DNA of 64,000 bases from contig NC_088789.1 of assembly GCF_949628265.1 (NCBI RefSeq), positions 1,178,001 through 1,242,000 on the forward strand. The letters run 5' to 3'. The notes under the pieces are model-generated. The model was not told the DNA's origin, did no database searches, and saw nothing but the letters and a program-made list of their open reading frames with translations. The position numbers were made by a program, and so were the translations under genes. Shown here piece by piece: positions 33,148 through 43,661 of this stretch (positions are counted from its first letter, which is position 1; each line of letters begins with the position of its first letter). The stretch comes from Cloeon dipterum. Lineage: Eukaryota; Arthropoda; Insecta; Ephemeroptera; Baetidae.

Positions 33148-35352
33148 ATGTGCAGTCCTCTAAAGAAGCTGCGGCTGTTTAAGACTCACAAGCTACTGAC
33201 CGGAGACGCGTCTGCGTTGATGGAAGCGGCTTTGTTCGGTGACGTGGAGGCGTGCAAAAAGCTATTAAAAGAGAGTGCTGACTTAAACGAAAAGACCAAA
33301 TCGTACCGTTGCTCCGTGATGCACTTTGCAGCCGTCAACCGAAAGTACGGGAAAGAAGTCGTCAAATATTTCGCTTCCCGCGGGCTCAACATGGAAGAAT
33401 TGGACTTGGAAAGGGAGTCACCAATCGACTACGCCCTCAGGGAAGAGTTGTTCGAGGTTGCCAAGGAGTTAATCAAACTGCAATTCTCCCGCAACAATCT
33501 GCTGCATTACTGCGTCTACAAAAACAAATTGGTCTCGGCCAAAGAGGTGCACGAACACGACAGAGAATTGATCAAAGAACCCGGCCCCGACGGAACGAAC
33601 GTCCTCCACGTGGCAGCGTCGTACGCGGACCAGTCCTTGTGCGAGTGGCTGATCGACGAAGCGGGCGTTGACGTCTATTCCCTGAGCGAAACGGCGAAAA
33701 GCACAGCATTGCACTACGTTTGCTTCAACCACGCGTACGCCGAGGACCTCGTCCCTTTTTTCATATACAAGGGATTGCACGTCAACTATGCGAACGACGA
33801 TGGTTTAACACCGATTCAATGCGCCCTCGTGACCCAAAATCTCGAGGCTGTCGAGTCGCTGGTCGACTTCAATGCAAATCTAAGAGTCGAGTATATGGGC
33901 CAAAATCTGATGCACTTTTGCATAGCCAACAATTGTCTGTTGAGCGCCAAGTTGCTGCACAAAATTGATCCAGAGCTGTTTAACGAGGATGACGCCATCG
34001 GACGCAACGTCTTCCACAAAGCGGTGATGACTGCGGACGAGCGGATGTGCGTGTGGCTCCACGAGGAGCGCGTCTGCACCACGAGACCGTGGCGAGGCTA
34101 CAATTCCCTTGCTCTCGCGACATTCAACGAGAAGCATGGCGGGAGAGTCGTCCAGTTTTGCATCAGTAACATCAACTCTGACCTCAACCAGTTCGGAAAT
34201 GTTCCCATTTTTTCTGCTTTGGCAACCGGAAACATCGACGCTGCTGACGAATTGTGCAAATACGGAGCGGACCTGCGTGGAACCCTGAACGGTGACAGCC
34301 TCCTGGTTTCTTGCTTGAAGGCGAACAAATTGAAGAGCGTGCAATTTTTGCACAAAATGGATAAATCTCTTTTCAAGGAGCCTTCTGCTGCTCTCGTAGC
34401 AGCCATGAATGGAGATTTAACAACTTTTAAATGGCTCGTTGAGCAGGCAAACGTGAATCCACGTGTTTTGTGTAAAACGGCTGGTGGTTCTGTATTGCAC
34501 TTCGCAGCAATGAACGAGGCACACGGTAAATTTATCGCCGAATATGTCATTTCTAATTTTAAACTAGACGTGAATAAAAAATGCAAAAACGGCTTCACTC
34601 CTCTGGTCGCTGCTCTTCAAAATAACAACTTTGAAACCGCCGAAGAACTCTGCAAATACGAATCAGCTTTGAAAGTGAAAGTTGGCAATGAAAATATTTT
34701 GGTAATATGCGTAAGATCCAATTTGTTAAAAGCCGCTCAGTTCGTGCTCAGAAAAGACAAAAATTTAATTGAAGTAGAACTCGACGACGGAAAAACCATC
34801 CTCCAGTACGCAGCTTACTTTACAGACCTGGACTTTTGCAGATGGCTCATCGAAGAAAATGTTGACCCCATGGAGTTGAGCAAAATCGACAAATCGAGTG
34901 CTCTTCATTTAGCAACCTTGAATTTAAACCATGGAACAGAAATCATCAACTTCTTTGTTTCTACCTTAAATATGGACAAGAATCTAAAGTCACTTCTTGG
35001 AACAACGCCAATTATATTGGCCGTTCAAGCTCGAAACATCGGCGCTGTAAAGAAATTATGCGAACTCGGTGCCAACCTGACTGTGCACTATAATGGAGAA
35101 AATCTAGTGCACAGGTGCGTTATTCTCGACGATCTGGACGTTGCCAAGTTGTTGCACAGATTCAATCCACGTCTGATCCACAAGAGAGGATTCCTTAAAA
35201 AAAATTCACTTCACATCGCAGCAGAGCTTGGAAATTTTCGATTTTATAATTGGTTTCATCAAAATGGTGTTGATCAGCATGCAGTGACAATAAATGGTGA
35301 AAAAGTTAGCGATCTCGTTCCTTGGTTCTCTCAGGATTTTCAGAAATTATAG
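33148..35352 (+). CDS. Ankyrin-repeat protein, subfamily B, 734 aa
   Basis: A single coding exon. The ATG follows a 67-base leader intron (33072-33138). The N-terminus MCSPLKKLRLFKTHKLLTGD followed by 'ASALMEAALFGDVEACKKLL' matches the 39725 gene closely. Ankyrin repeats then follow in four-repeat units to near the end, closing with the 'VTINGEKVSDLVPWFSQDF' segment that recurs almost unchanged in the 42003 exon. The gene is longer than the 29367 paralogue by about one unit, which suggests gain or loss of whole units. No signal peptide or membrane segment. An AATAAA lies at 35597-35602. Intracellular scaffold by inference; partner unknown. Confidence 0.93.
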   Translation: MCSPLKKLRLFKTHKLLTGDASALMEAALFGDVEACKKLLKESADLNEKTKSYRCSVMHFAAVNRKYGKEVVKYFASRGLNMEELDLERESPIDYALREELFEVAKELIKLQFSRNNLLHYCVYKNKLVSAKEVHEHDRELIKEPGPDGTNVLHVAASYADQSLCEWLIDEAGVDVYSLSETAKSTALHYVCFNHAYAEDLVPFFIYKGLHVNYANDDGLTPIQCALVTQNLEAVESLVDFNANLRVEYMGQNLMHFCIANNCLLSAKLLHKIDPELFNEDDAIGRNVFHKAVMTADERMCVWLHEERVCTTRPWRGYNSLALATFNEKHGGRVVQFCISNINSDLNQFGNVPIFSALATGNIDAADELCKYGADLRGTLNGDSLLVSCLKANKLKSVQFLHKMDKSLFKEPSAALVAAMNGDLTTFKWLVEQANVNPRVLCKTAGGSVLHFAAMNEAHGKFIAEYVISNFKLDVNKKCKNGFTPLVAALQNNNFETAEELCKYESALKVKVGNENILVICVRSNLLKAAQFVLRKDKNLIEVELDDGKTILQYAAYFTDLDFCRWLIEENVDPMELSKIDKSSALHLATLNLNHGTEIINFFVSTLNMDKNLKSLLGTTPIILAVQARNIGAVKKLCELGANLTVHYNGENLVHRCVILDDLDVAKLLHRFNPRLIHKRGFLKKNSLHIAAELGNFRFYNWFHQNGVDQHAVTINGEKVSDLVPWFSQDFQKL

Positions 35353-36196
35353 TTGTATTCCAATACAATGCATTTTAACTGTCCATTTCTGTGTTTTTAG
35401 AAAACGGACTGCTCGAAGTGTAAGGTCGAATCATAATTTCGACCATTTTTAACATTTAAGTGCGATCATCATATTGTGGATTTGCAACATGTAAAATGAA
35501 AAACAGAAATGTTTTCTCTCAGAATGATAAATGAATAAAGGACGTATGTGTCTTTTAACGGTTTACGGCAAGGGATCAAGCTATGAACGAATAAGAAATA
35601 AACTTTACTTCCAATTAAAATTACAAATAATTTTTGCATTTAACCCTAAATCCACAAAAAAAATACATAAAATAAATAATCTTGGAAATATGATGTTTAT
35701 GAATTCCTTACAATTAAGTTTTGAAATAAGTTTTCAAACATATCATGCTATCAGGACATCAGGAGGATGGCGAAACGATCTATTTACCTAAGCAGATCAT
35801 TTAATAGCAAGGTGTCAATAAAAAATTGATTCACTCTTCATTTTTAATTAGCTCAAACTTGTTGGTGTTATTTATATTTCTTGTGTGTTACGGTGATTCT
35901 TTTTTTGGAAATCATACACAAAAAGCCATGATTTTTGGGTATTAAAACTAAATTTAATGATTGATCGCGAGAAAATTATTTACAAGAGCGAGGCATCATG
36001 TCCAGGTGCCTCTCTTAACACATTTTTGAAAGCCAATGGCTTGGTTGTGTCTTTGAGCACTAGATAATGAAGTTTGACTGCATAGTGGATTCACATATAC
36101 ATCTCTCATATCTTACAATACATTTGTATTATATTAATCACATCTTTCGATCTATTTTAAGTACATTTGAAACAAAGGAGAATTTTGCGAGCGCCT
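35353..36196. other. 3' flank and spacer
   Basis: Contains the 3' untranslated region of the 33148 gene, which resembles the 3' flank of the gene ending at 43127 (both have an ACGAATAAGAAATAAA block). No further gene seen. Confidence 0.5.
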
Positions 36197-37963
36197 TTAT
36201 ACAACATATTTGCACACGGAACCGAGCATACGCCATCCAATGAAAAAATGCATATTATGGTTGTACAGGTCAAGGACTTCATTCGCTATCAACGAATATA
36301 ACGAGTGAAAACTATCTTGCATTTCTTCCCAGTATGAAACTTGATAGAAGTCGTATGAGGGTTCCTCGTCATCGTCGGACATGTTGCTATCGAAACGGTA
36401 GCGCTCCAAGTGGCCATCGACAATTTCGAACGAGTCCTCGTCAAAATCATCAAGTTCAGCCTCCTCTTCTCCTTCTGCATCCGTGAACGTGTCGTTGACT
36501 TCGCTCTGACGGTTGTAGAGGCACAGGAGCTGGTGGAGGCTAGGATCTAGTAGCTTGAGTAGTGCACCACTACGGTCACACATCTTGACGCAACCCATGT
36601 TGCTCTGACGGTCGCGAAATGCCCTCATAAAGTCTGCGAGACCAGCCTCTACGTGCATGGTCAAGTGCACTAGCTGCCGTCCATACGCACTTGCACTTTT
36701 TGCGAAGTCACTCAGGGCCTCAAACACGTCGTGATTTTCTCTCTCGTACTCGAGGACTACGTCAAGTGAAGTCAGTTCACCGAGGACGTGAGGTTGGAGT
36801 ATTTGATTGAGCCACTCTTTGAGCTCCGCGCTCACAGCACCAGCCACTTGGATTTTGATTGTTTCCGGTCTCTTCGTTGAGAGGATGGCGGCGGGAGCTG
36901 ATAAAATGTCATCAACACCAAGTGTGATTTCGAGGTGACGATCTGTAAACAGAATTAATGACATTCGTGTAAATCTTATTGTCACATGACAATCATCAGC
37001 CTGATATCTTCAACACGCGCTTGAATACCCAAGGCCCGGCACGCAGTCGCTACCCAAGATTCGAACCGGTTTTTTTTATGGAACAAATTGGTTCTTTTTT
37101 ATTATTCCTAAATCATCAAACGAGCGCTGTTTAGCTTTGTGGATTTGGAGTCCCAAAATATATGTTTGAAATCACCGACTGGCACGTGACGCCCGCCTCT
37201 CCCAAGTGCACGACGCACAGCTTTTCAAATTTTCCTTAAAACCAAAGGTTTTTCGTTCCTACAAACGAATTACGCTGCACGAAATCCCATTTCTAACCAA
37301 AAGTGACCCCTTTTTGACTTGAAAGAAGGCTAAATCTTGTATACTGGTCGACAGTTGTGACAAATGCGCATACCGAGCCGCAAGAGTAGTGACGCACACG
37401 TGAAGAGCAGTCACGTGACTCTATCACGCCATCTCATTGGCCATGTGAGGAGAGGAGGCACGCATATATCCATGAGGCGTATGCTTCACTGCTCTTGTTG
37501 GGTACACACGAGTAGATATGTCTCTAATGCCACCAGCATACAAAGCTATAACATTCTTCCAAGGCTTAATGGGGCATTTTTTAAACGTGAATTTATCGGT
37601 TGCTTGATTTTCCGCGGTCATGGTTTCGACTTTTGTTATAGTTAAACTTTTGCACTTTCGTTTGACACCAATTTTAGGCAGGGGTGGTTACAGTAATTCC
37701 GACATAGAGCCGCTTATACGCGTTGGTCCTCTAATCTCTAGTCATTTAGACTCTCCCCAGCCACCCCCCGCGTGCGCAGAGCAAGGCACGGGAGCAGGGC
37801 ACCTCCTCCCCAACCCCCTAGCATTCGATGTGTTAAACTTACCAGAAACGCACACTGCTGTAGTTTCGCCTGCTGTTGGCAGAGGACTCTGCGCCATGCA
37901 TTCGTCGCTCCTTCGGAAAGTAGCCAGGCGATTGAAGGTCATTTCTAGCCGCTTGTCCACCAT
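36197..37963 (-). CDS. Unrecognised acidic protein, 288 aa
   Basis: Two coding exons on the minus strand, 37843-37963 and 36197-36942. The donor CTG|GTAAGT and acceptor GTTTACAG join in phase 1 to give 'VCVSDRHLEITLGV'. The start ATG (MVDKRLEMTFNRLATFRRSD) follows a splice acceptor (TTTAATTGCAG), so at least one more 5' exon exists; 38434-38719 is a candidate. The C-terminal half has a strongly acidic stretch (EGEEEAELDDFDEDSFEIVD) and then an aromatic-rich end. No signal peptide, membrane segment or known domain was recognised. It is the only gene here between ankyrin genes that is not an ankyrin protein. Codon use and clean splicing suggest a real gene, function unknown. Confidence 0.7.
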
Positions 37964-38433
37964 GATAAGACCACTTTCTGCAATTAAAGGCAAAATCGGA
38001 ATTAATAATAGAGCTAGGAGGCAGCGGTAATTTCCTTTGTTAAAATGGGTTGAACATATTATATAAAGTGTTTGAGATCTACACACGGCCGCGTTTCTAT
38101 AAAACTCACTACATACATATATTATATCAAGCGCAAAAGTTTCAAAGTTAATATTTTATTGCTTGAATAGTCATAAACACCTCTGTTATTTAATGAGGTG
38201 CGTGTATAACGAGAAAATTGTGTTCAAACAATAGTCCTATCATCTGGTTTAAGTTGAGATAAAATAAAAAGTTCGACATGAAGGTGACAGAGATGCGAGA
38301 AGCGGCCGTTATAGAGGATGACGCCAAAATGGCGCGTCAAGCATCGATGACACGCTTCAATGTTCCGAATCGATTTTTTGTGGTTTTAAGCCCCTCTAAC
38401 CGCTTAAATGACGTATTTAGATTAAGCACTTAC

Positions 38434-38719
38434 TTTGACAGTTGACTTTAGAGAAGTTTGGCTTCACTTGCAACGATTTTTGCAATGCAAATGGAATGCA
38501 AAAGAGGGTGGCCAGGAAACATGCGTGTGGCTGCAGACAAAGTTGGGACCGAAGTCTGCCGAATTGTGGGGAAGGAGCTGCAGGGAATATCATTTGATCT
38601 TTCCACCATTGAAGGTCCGCGGGAAATTTAAAAACATTTCCTCTCCTCTTGACTTCTATGTGTTGCGCGCTCTGAGAAGGGAGATAATATGGTGGTAGAT
38701 CTTGGTTGAGTATGCTCAT
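38434..38719 (-). CDS. Candidate 5' exon of the 288-aa protein gene
   Basis: On the minus strand this stretch is open from an ATG at about 38719 (MSILNQDLPPYYLPSQS) to a good donor, GTCAAA|GTAAGTGC, at 38434. Joining it to the acceptor before 37963 keeps the frame (a Lys codon is completed at the junction and leads into 'SGLIMVDKRL'). It may be coding, extending the protein by about 100 residues, or a non-coding leader that happens to be open. The bases look like weakly coding sequence. Confidence 0.35.
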
Positions 38720-38741
38720 AAAGCTTCAATATATCGCTCTG

Positions 38742-39075
38742 TATTGGGGAGCCAGACAGCTCGGTCGGTTAACGCGCTGAGCCGTTGACGAGGGCGTCTG
38801 TGGATCGCAAGGGATGACACCATGAAACCTCCTGCCTTCTTTTTAGGTTTGTAGCACTTTTTGCTGCCTTTTTTATATTTCAAAATATTCCTCATTTACT
38901 TTTAACTTTTGATTTAAATAAATTTTAATTTTTTTCCTCAGCTATTTCATTTCATGCCCATTTATTACCTGGTTTGAGCTTAATGCAGAAGCCCCGTTTT
39001 TCCACTGGTGTTGTGAATAAAATTTTTTTTGACGAATAATGGCTGTAAATAATCATCTCAATTTTTCCTTCTCGA
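38742..39075 (+). mobile_element. tRNA-derived SINE, plus orientation
   Basis: The head GGGGAGCCAGACAGCTCGG, an A-box-like segment (CAGCTCGGTCGGTTAACG) and a B-box-like segment (GTGGATCGCAAGGGATG) are followed by a body matching the inverted copy at 31660-32015. No anticodon-bearing cloverleaf is credible, so this is a SINE and not a tRNA gene. Confidence 0.75.
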
Positions 39076-39724
39076 ATTTTTATGTTTGAAGAAGCATATC
39101 ATCACAATGGAATGCATTTTTAGCTTCACGTGAATTTTTTTGTGAAGGAGAATTGCGGAGATGACAAGATTTTCCCCCTCTTTTCTGAATTCTCCGCAAC
39201 GGAATATGTGATGAGTGATCAGCTTGTGAGGCCGACACAGCCGCTATACACACAGTACGACGAGCGTAGGTGATATTTATTTTTTCCTTTTAAACAAAAC
39301 TTTCTTAGCTCGATCTGTAACATAACCCATCATCAGTTCAGTGCACAGATATTTTGACACTTTTAATTTCAAAGATACATGAAAATGTTAAATGTTGGTT
39401 CAAAAGACCCCTTTTTATTAGATTGTTTCATTATTAACTTTTTAATTGATTCAATATCAATATAGGACACCACAAATGATTTGGATCGTATACGAAATAA
39501 AATAGCTTTACGGTTGATAAATTAGTAAAATTAGAAATAAATTGTGTCAAATTTTATTTTACTATATTAACTTTTGTTAAAAAAGTTTCAGCACCAAATA
39601 GAGAAAAATATATGATTTGAATATCTACAGCAAATATTCAATTAAAAACAGGGAGAGAACAATTCAAAAGTAAGTGTATTCAGAAATAATTCTATAGTTG
39701 ACCGAATGATTCTCTTTCAAGGAT

Positions 39725-40437
39725 ATGGAGGGAAGACCCAAAAAACGGTTAATGTTGTTCAAAACGCACAAGCTGGTGACAGGCGCGACTAAACTAATGG
39801 AAGCGGCCTTGAATTATGACCTGAAAGTGTGCAAAAAATTAATGGAAGACGGTGCTGATTTGAAAGAAAAAACCAAAGAATACGGCGTCTCAGTGATGCA
39901 CTTCGCAGCCGTGAATAAGAATCACGGAATTGAGCTGGTCAAATATTTCGCGTCTCTTGGCTGTGGCAAGATTCAATTCGACTCAGAAGGAGAGCAGCCC
40001 CTGGACTACGCCATCAGAGAAGAAGCTTTCGCGGTTGCCAAGGAGCTCTGCAGGCTGATCGATCCTAACTTCAATCTGTTGCACTACTGTGTAGCGCAGA
40101 GCAACTTGGAAGCCGCCAAAAGGGTTCACGATTTATACCCACAACTTGTCGTCGTGCCCAACTTAGAGGGGAAAAACAGTCTCCACGTAGCAGCGATGAT
40201 GGCTGATCAGCAGATGTGCGAGTGGCTGATTGATGAAGTGGGCATCAACGTTCACTGCGTGAGTGCTGGGACGAATAGAACAGCCTTACACTTCGTTGGC
40301 TACAATGATGCTTACGGAGAGGTTCTGGTTGAATTTTTTATCAGCAGAGGACTGCACGTGGACCAAAGTGATGCTCCTGGCCCTCATGCCGATCGCGCCG
40401 CTCGCTGGAAAAACGGACGCGGAGGGAGGCAACTCTG
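39725..40437 (+). pseudogene. Subfamily B ankyrin gene, 5' part, broken near 40390
   Basis: The ATG follows a 52-base leader intron (39670-39721). The protein (MEGRPKKRLMLFKTHKLVTG) follows the 33148 and 29367 paralogues closely to about residue 217 ('SRGLHVDQSDA'). It then leaves the family frame: one frame over, 'LMPIAPLAGK' continues the ankyrin core for about ten residues before homology ends at about 40425. The family sequence resumes at 42003 after a GC-rich block. No good donor is visible near the break. This may be a disrupted gene, an assembly error, or a gene with an unusual join. The missing piece overlaps the start of the 42003 exon, so a simple intron does not explain it. Confidence 0.65.
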
Positions 40438-41500
40438 AAGAATCCTATACTCTATGTAGGAAAAACTACTCTGGCAGTGGTGGTCATCAATTCGTTGGCC
40501 TCAAATGGGCAAACTCGTCGGTTTGGAGAGATAGGGAATCGGCCAAAGAGCCGTACTAAAAAGCCAAAAATCCGCTATGAGCCGTCTGGCACCTTTATTT
40601 ATTCAGACAAGGATAGTGAGTTGCGTCGGAGTTTGGGTTCACGCGTCAGCAACGATGTTCTCTGCTCCTGTCGTGGTCCTCAGGTGGGAAAGGCGGTGTC
40701 CTGCTGCATGGCCGCGTGCGTGCTTCTGCAACAGTAAATTAACGGAGGTGAGCGGAGTTAAGACTTCTTCAGGTCGAGCGTCTATTTAAGACCAGCCGGG
40801 TACCGGGCTGGTCCTGAATAAAGATTCCTACCTGAGAGTAGTGCTCAGGTTTTTTCTCTCTGCTTTCCAGGTCGTAGGCTACGTCAAGGGTCGGTCCTCG
40901 AGCACTCCTGCGAACAAATAGACGCGGGTGATCAGGCCGTTCTAAATTGCCGGGGAGGTTAACACTCACAGGTAAGGACTGACGTAGGTGTGTTCCCTCC
41001 TCACTCGAAGCTAGTTTCTTCCTAGGGCTGCCTGCCACAGTCGATCGCCTTACAGGTCACTCCGGCTGCAGGGGGCTACACCGAAGGAAGTCTGTTCTCC
41101 GAGATCTCCTGTGTGGAAGAGCAGAAGGTTGAATACGAGTGAGCTCGACTCCTTTCGCCAGCCGTACCTAGGCGTAGATGAGATCGTTGCTCGGTCGGGC
41201 TCTCAGAGAAGAAGCGTCCTGGGCCAAGTCGAAAGCACAGCAATCGAGCGGTCTGGTAGTCTCTCCTCTCAAGGCAGAGTCAACAGTCGGGCAGTCTCTC
41301 CTCTCTAAGGAGAGTCTCCTCCCTAGGTAGGCGGCGAGCTCTTCTCCAGGGAAGTGGCAGCTCGCATCTGCCCGGAGTAGTAGCTTGCAGGCTCTTTTAT
41401 ACCCTCGCTGGCCTCCACCCCTCGTGCATCGTGCGGTCGCCTGGCAGGGAGGAAGTGGAGGGTGGATCCTGCCTCAGGCGTGACCTTCCCCTAACATGTG
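40425..41500. other. GC-rich block inserted in a subfamily B ankyrin gene
   Basis: About 1 kb of clearly GC-richer sequence than both flanks. It begins exactly where ankyrin homology stops. It contains an open stretch ('VVVINSLASNGQTRRFGEIG', about 40477-40737), a hairpin GACCAGCCGGGTACCGGGCTGGTC split by its central GTAC, an AATAAAG and CTCTCC-rich repeats. It may be the end of a retroelement or a captured host fragment. I recognise no diagnostic domain. Confidence 0.4.
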
Positions 41501-42002
41501 GTTAGCGTAAGAACTAAGGGGGGTTGCCTCCTCTTTCACTTCGGGCGGCAACACTTAAATGTTTTACTTGTGTCAGACGTCAAAATAATAACTACTTTAT
41601 TATTCAAGCGGAAATCTACTATTCATTCTCTTTTCTTTAGTGCCAGACTACGTGAAAACTGCTTCTGGATGGGCTGGGACATATCAATTAATATTCTAAA
41701 ATATTATAACATGTAAACTATTAATGTAAATGACTAGGGGGATCAATGATTAAAATTCTAAAAGGCACGGATTTGATTCTACACTTTAATATTAATATCC
41801 ATCCAGATCAATAAAATTCAAAAGTGGTTGTTCTTCTAATTGCCGAATCTAGACGTTCTGGAAGACGAAATAAATGCGGGAGGATGCCATGTTTCGTGGA
41901 ACTTTTTTTTTTTTTTATTGGGAGAAATCGTAATTAGTATACTCGACCCGGACCAGTGACGTAAATAATCTCACTCCAATTCACGTGGCGTTGTCCTTTC
42001 AG

Positions 42003-43127
42003 AATTTATTGGTTGCAGATGCGTTGATCGACAACAACGCAAATTTAAAAGTCAATTATTGCGATGCAAATTTAGCCTTTTTCTGCGTAACTAAGAACAA
42101 TTTATTGAGCGTCAAGTTATTGTACAAAAAAGACGAAAGACTTTTTCACGAGTTGCTTTTGGGGAACACCATAGCTCATTGGGCAGCACTGAACGCGGAT
42201 CTGGATGTTTTTAAATGGCTAATCGAAGTGGCGAAAGTCAACACTGATGCTGATGAGAAAGGAAGAACTTTGCTGCACTACGTCTCCCAAAATGAAAACT
42301 ACGGAGATAACCTGGTCGAATATATCGTTTCAACCATTAAAATCGACGTGAACGAAAAATGCAGACTAGGTTGGACGCCGCTGATGGCTGCCCTGAGTTG
42401 CACAAACCTTGTTGTGTGCGCGAAGCTGTTCAAACTTGGAGCTGACTCAAAAGTTAAATTTGGCGAACAAAATCTTTTAATCTTCTGCGTATCTAATAAT
42501 TTGTTGGAGAGTGCTAGGTTTTTGCATGAAATGGATGACAGTTTAACTGACCAAGAATTACAGGACGGAAATACCATCTTCCATATCGCGGCTGCTTTTG
42601 CAGACGTGGACATGTGCGATTGGCTAATCGAGGAAGGAGTCGACAGTTTCGCATTAAACTCGATCAACTATTCAAGTGCACTCCACGCAGCTTCCTTGAA
42701 TGTAGTACACGGCGCTGAAGTTGTCGAATATTTGGTATTGAACAAGCAATTAGATACGGATTATAAAAATAGGCTGGGTGTTACGCCTTTTATTGAGGCC
42801 GTTCACTCTAGAAACATCGGCGCTGTCGAGAAATTGTGCGAACTCGGTGCCAACCCGACTGTATACTATAATGGAGTTAATCTAGTGCACAAGTGCATTA
42901 TTCTCGACGCTCTGGACGTCGCCAAAGTGTTGCACAGACACTTTGGATATCTGATCCACATGAGAGGTATCCGCAATGAAAATTCGCTTCATATCGCAGC
43001 AGAGCTTGGAAATTCTCGATTTTACAATTGGTTTCTTAAAAACGGTGTTGATCAGCATGCAGTGACAATAAATGGCGAAAAAGTCAGCGATCTCATTCCT
43101 TGGTTCTACCGGGACTTTTATAATTAA
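42003..43127 (+). CDS. Subfamily B ankyrin gene, 3' exon, 374 aa
   Basis: Opens after a good acceptor (GTTGTCCTTTCAG, ending 42002) with 'NLLVADALIDNNANLKVNY', the third repeat type of the family unit, and runs to 'VSDLIPWFYRDFYN'. It is very close to the C-terminal half of the 33148 protein. It is probably the second half of the gene beginning at 39725. An AATAAA lies at 43389-43394. The exon itself is open and well conserved; whether it is still joined to a working 5' part is unclear. Confidence 0.75.
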   Translation, partial: NLLVADALIDNNANLKVNYCDANLAFFCVTKNNLLSVKLLYKKDERLFHELLLGNTIAHWAALNADLDVFKWLIEVAKVNTDADEKGRTLLHYVSQNENYGDNLVEYIVSTIKIDVNEKCRLGWTPLMAALSCTNLVVCAKLFKLGADSKVKFGEQNLLIFCVSNNLLESARFLHEMDDSLTDQELQDGNTIFHIAAAFADVDMCDWLIEEGVDSFALNSINYSSALHAASLNVVHGAEVVEYLVLNKQLDTDYKNRLGVTPFIEAVHSRNIGAVEKLCELGANPTVYYNGVNLVHKCIILDALDVAKVLHRHFGYLIHMRGIRNENSLHIAAELGNSRFYNWFLKNGVDQHAVTINGEKVSDLIPWFYRDFYN

Positions 43128-43661
43128 ATTTTAACTGTCCATTTTCTGTTATTTTTAGATAACGGACAGCTCGAGGTGTGATGTTAAATCATTTAGATGA
43201 ATTTCAACCATTTTTTTACTTTTAATTAGAAGAGATCAATACTTTGTGAATTTACAACAATTAAGAAGAAACGGATCGTTCAACGGAAATATAGTGTCAG
43301 AATAAGCGTATACATATGTTTCACAATTATTAACGTTTGCTAGGAAACTTAACGTTCTCACATTCTGATGATACATGTACGAATAAGAAATAAATTTAGC
43401 TTCAAGGCACAATTACGAATAATTTTTACTATCGCATAGCCCATAGAACAAATAAAACATAAAAATCTTTTGTTTAACTTGAGCAGAGCGTAGCTTAGAT
43501 CGAACTGACGATTATAAACTCCCTGATTTTACCTTCACCACCAAAGAAAAAAAAACTAATTAATCTAGAAACTATATAGACAGGACTTTTCTTTGTAAAA
43601 ATAGATAACTTTAATTTTTTAGAACAGACTTTATTAAAACTATAAGAAGAACATCATGATA
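43128..43661. other. Convergent 3' flank
   Basis: Spacer between the plus-strand exon ending at 43127 and the minus-strand gene ending at 43662. The first 270 bases resemble the 3' flank of the 33148 gene. No gene. Confidence 0.5.
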
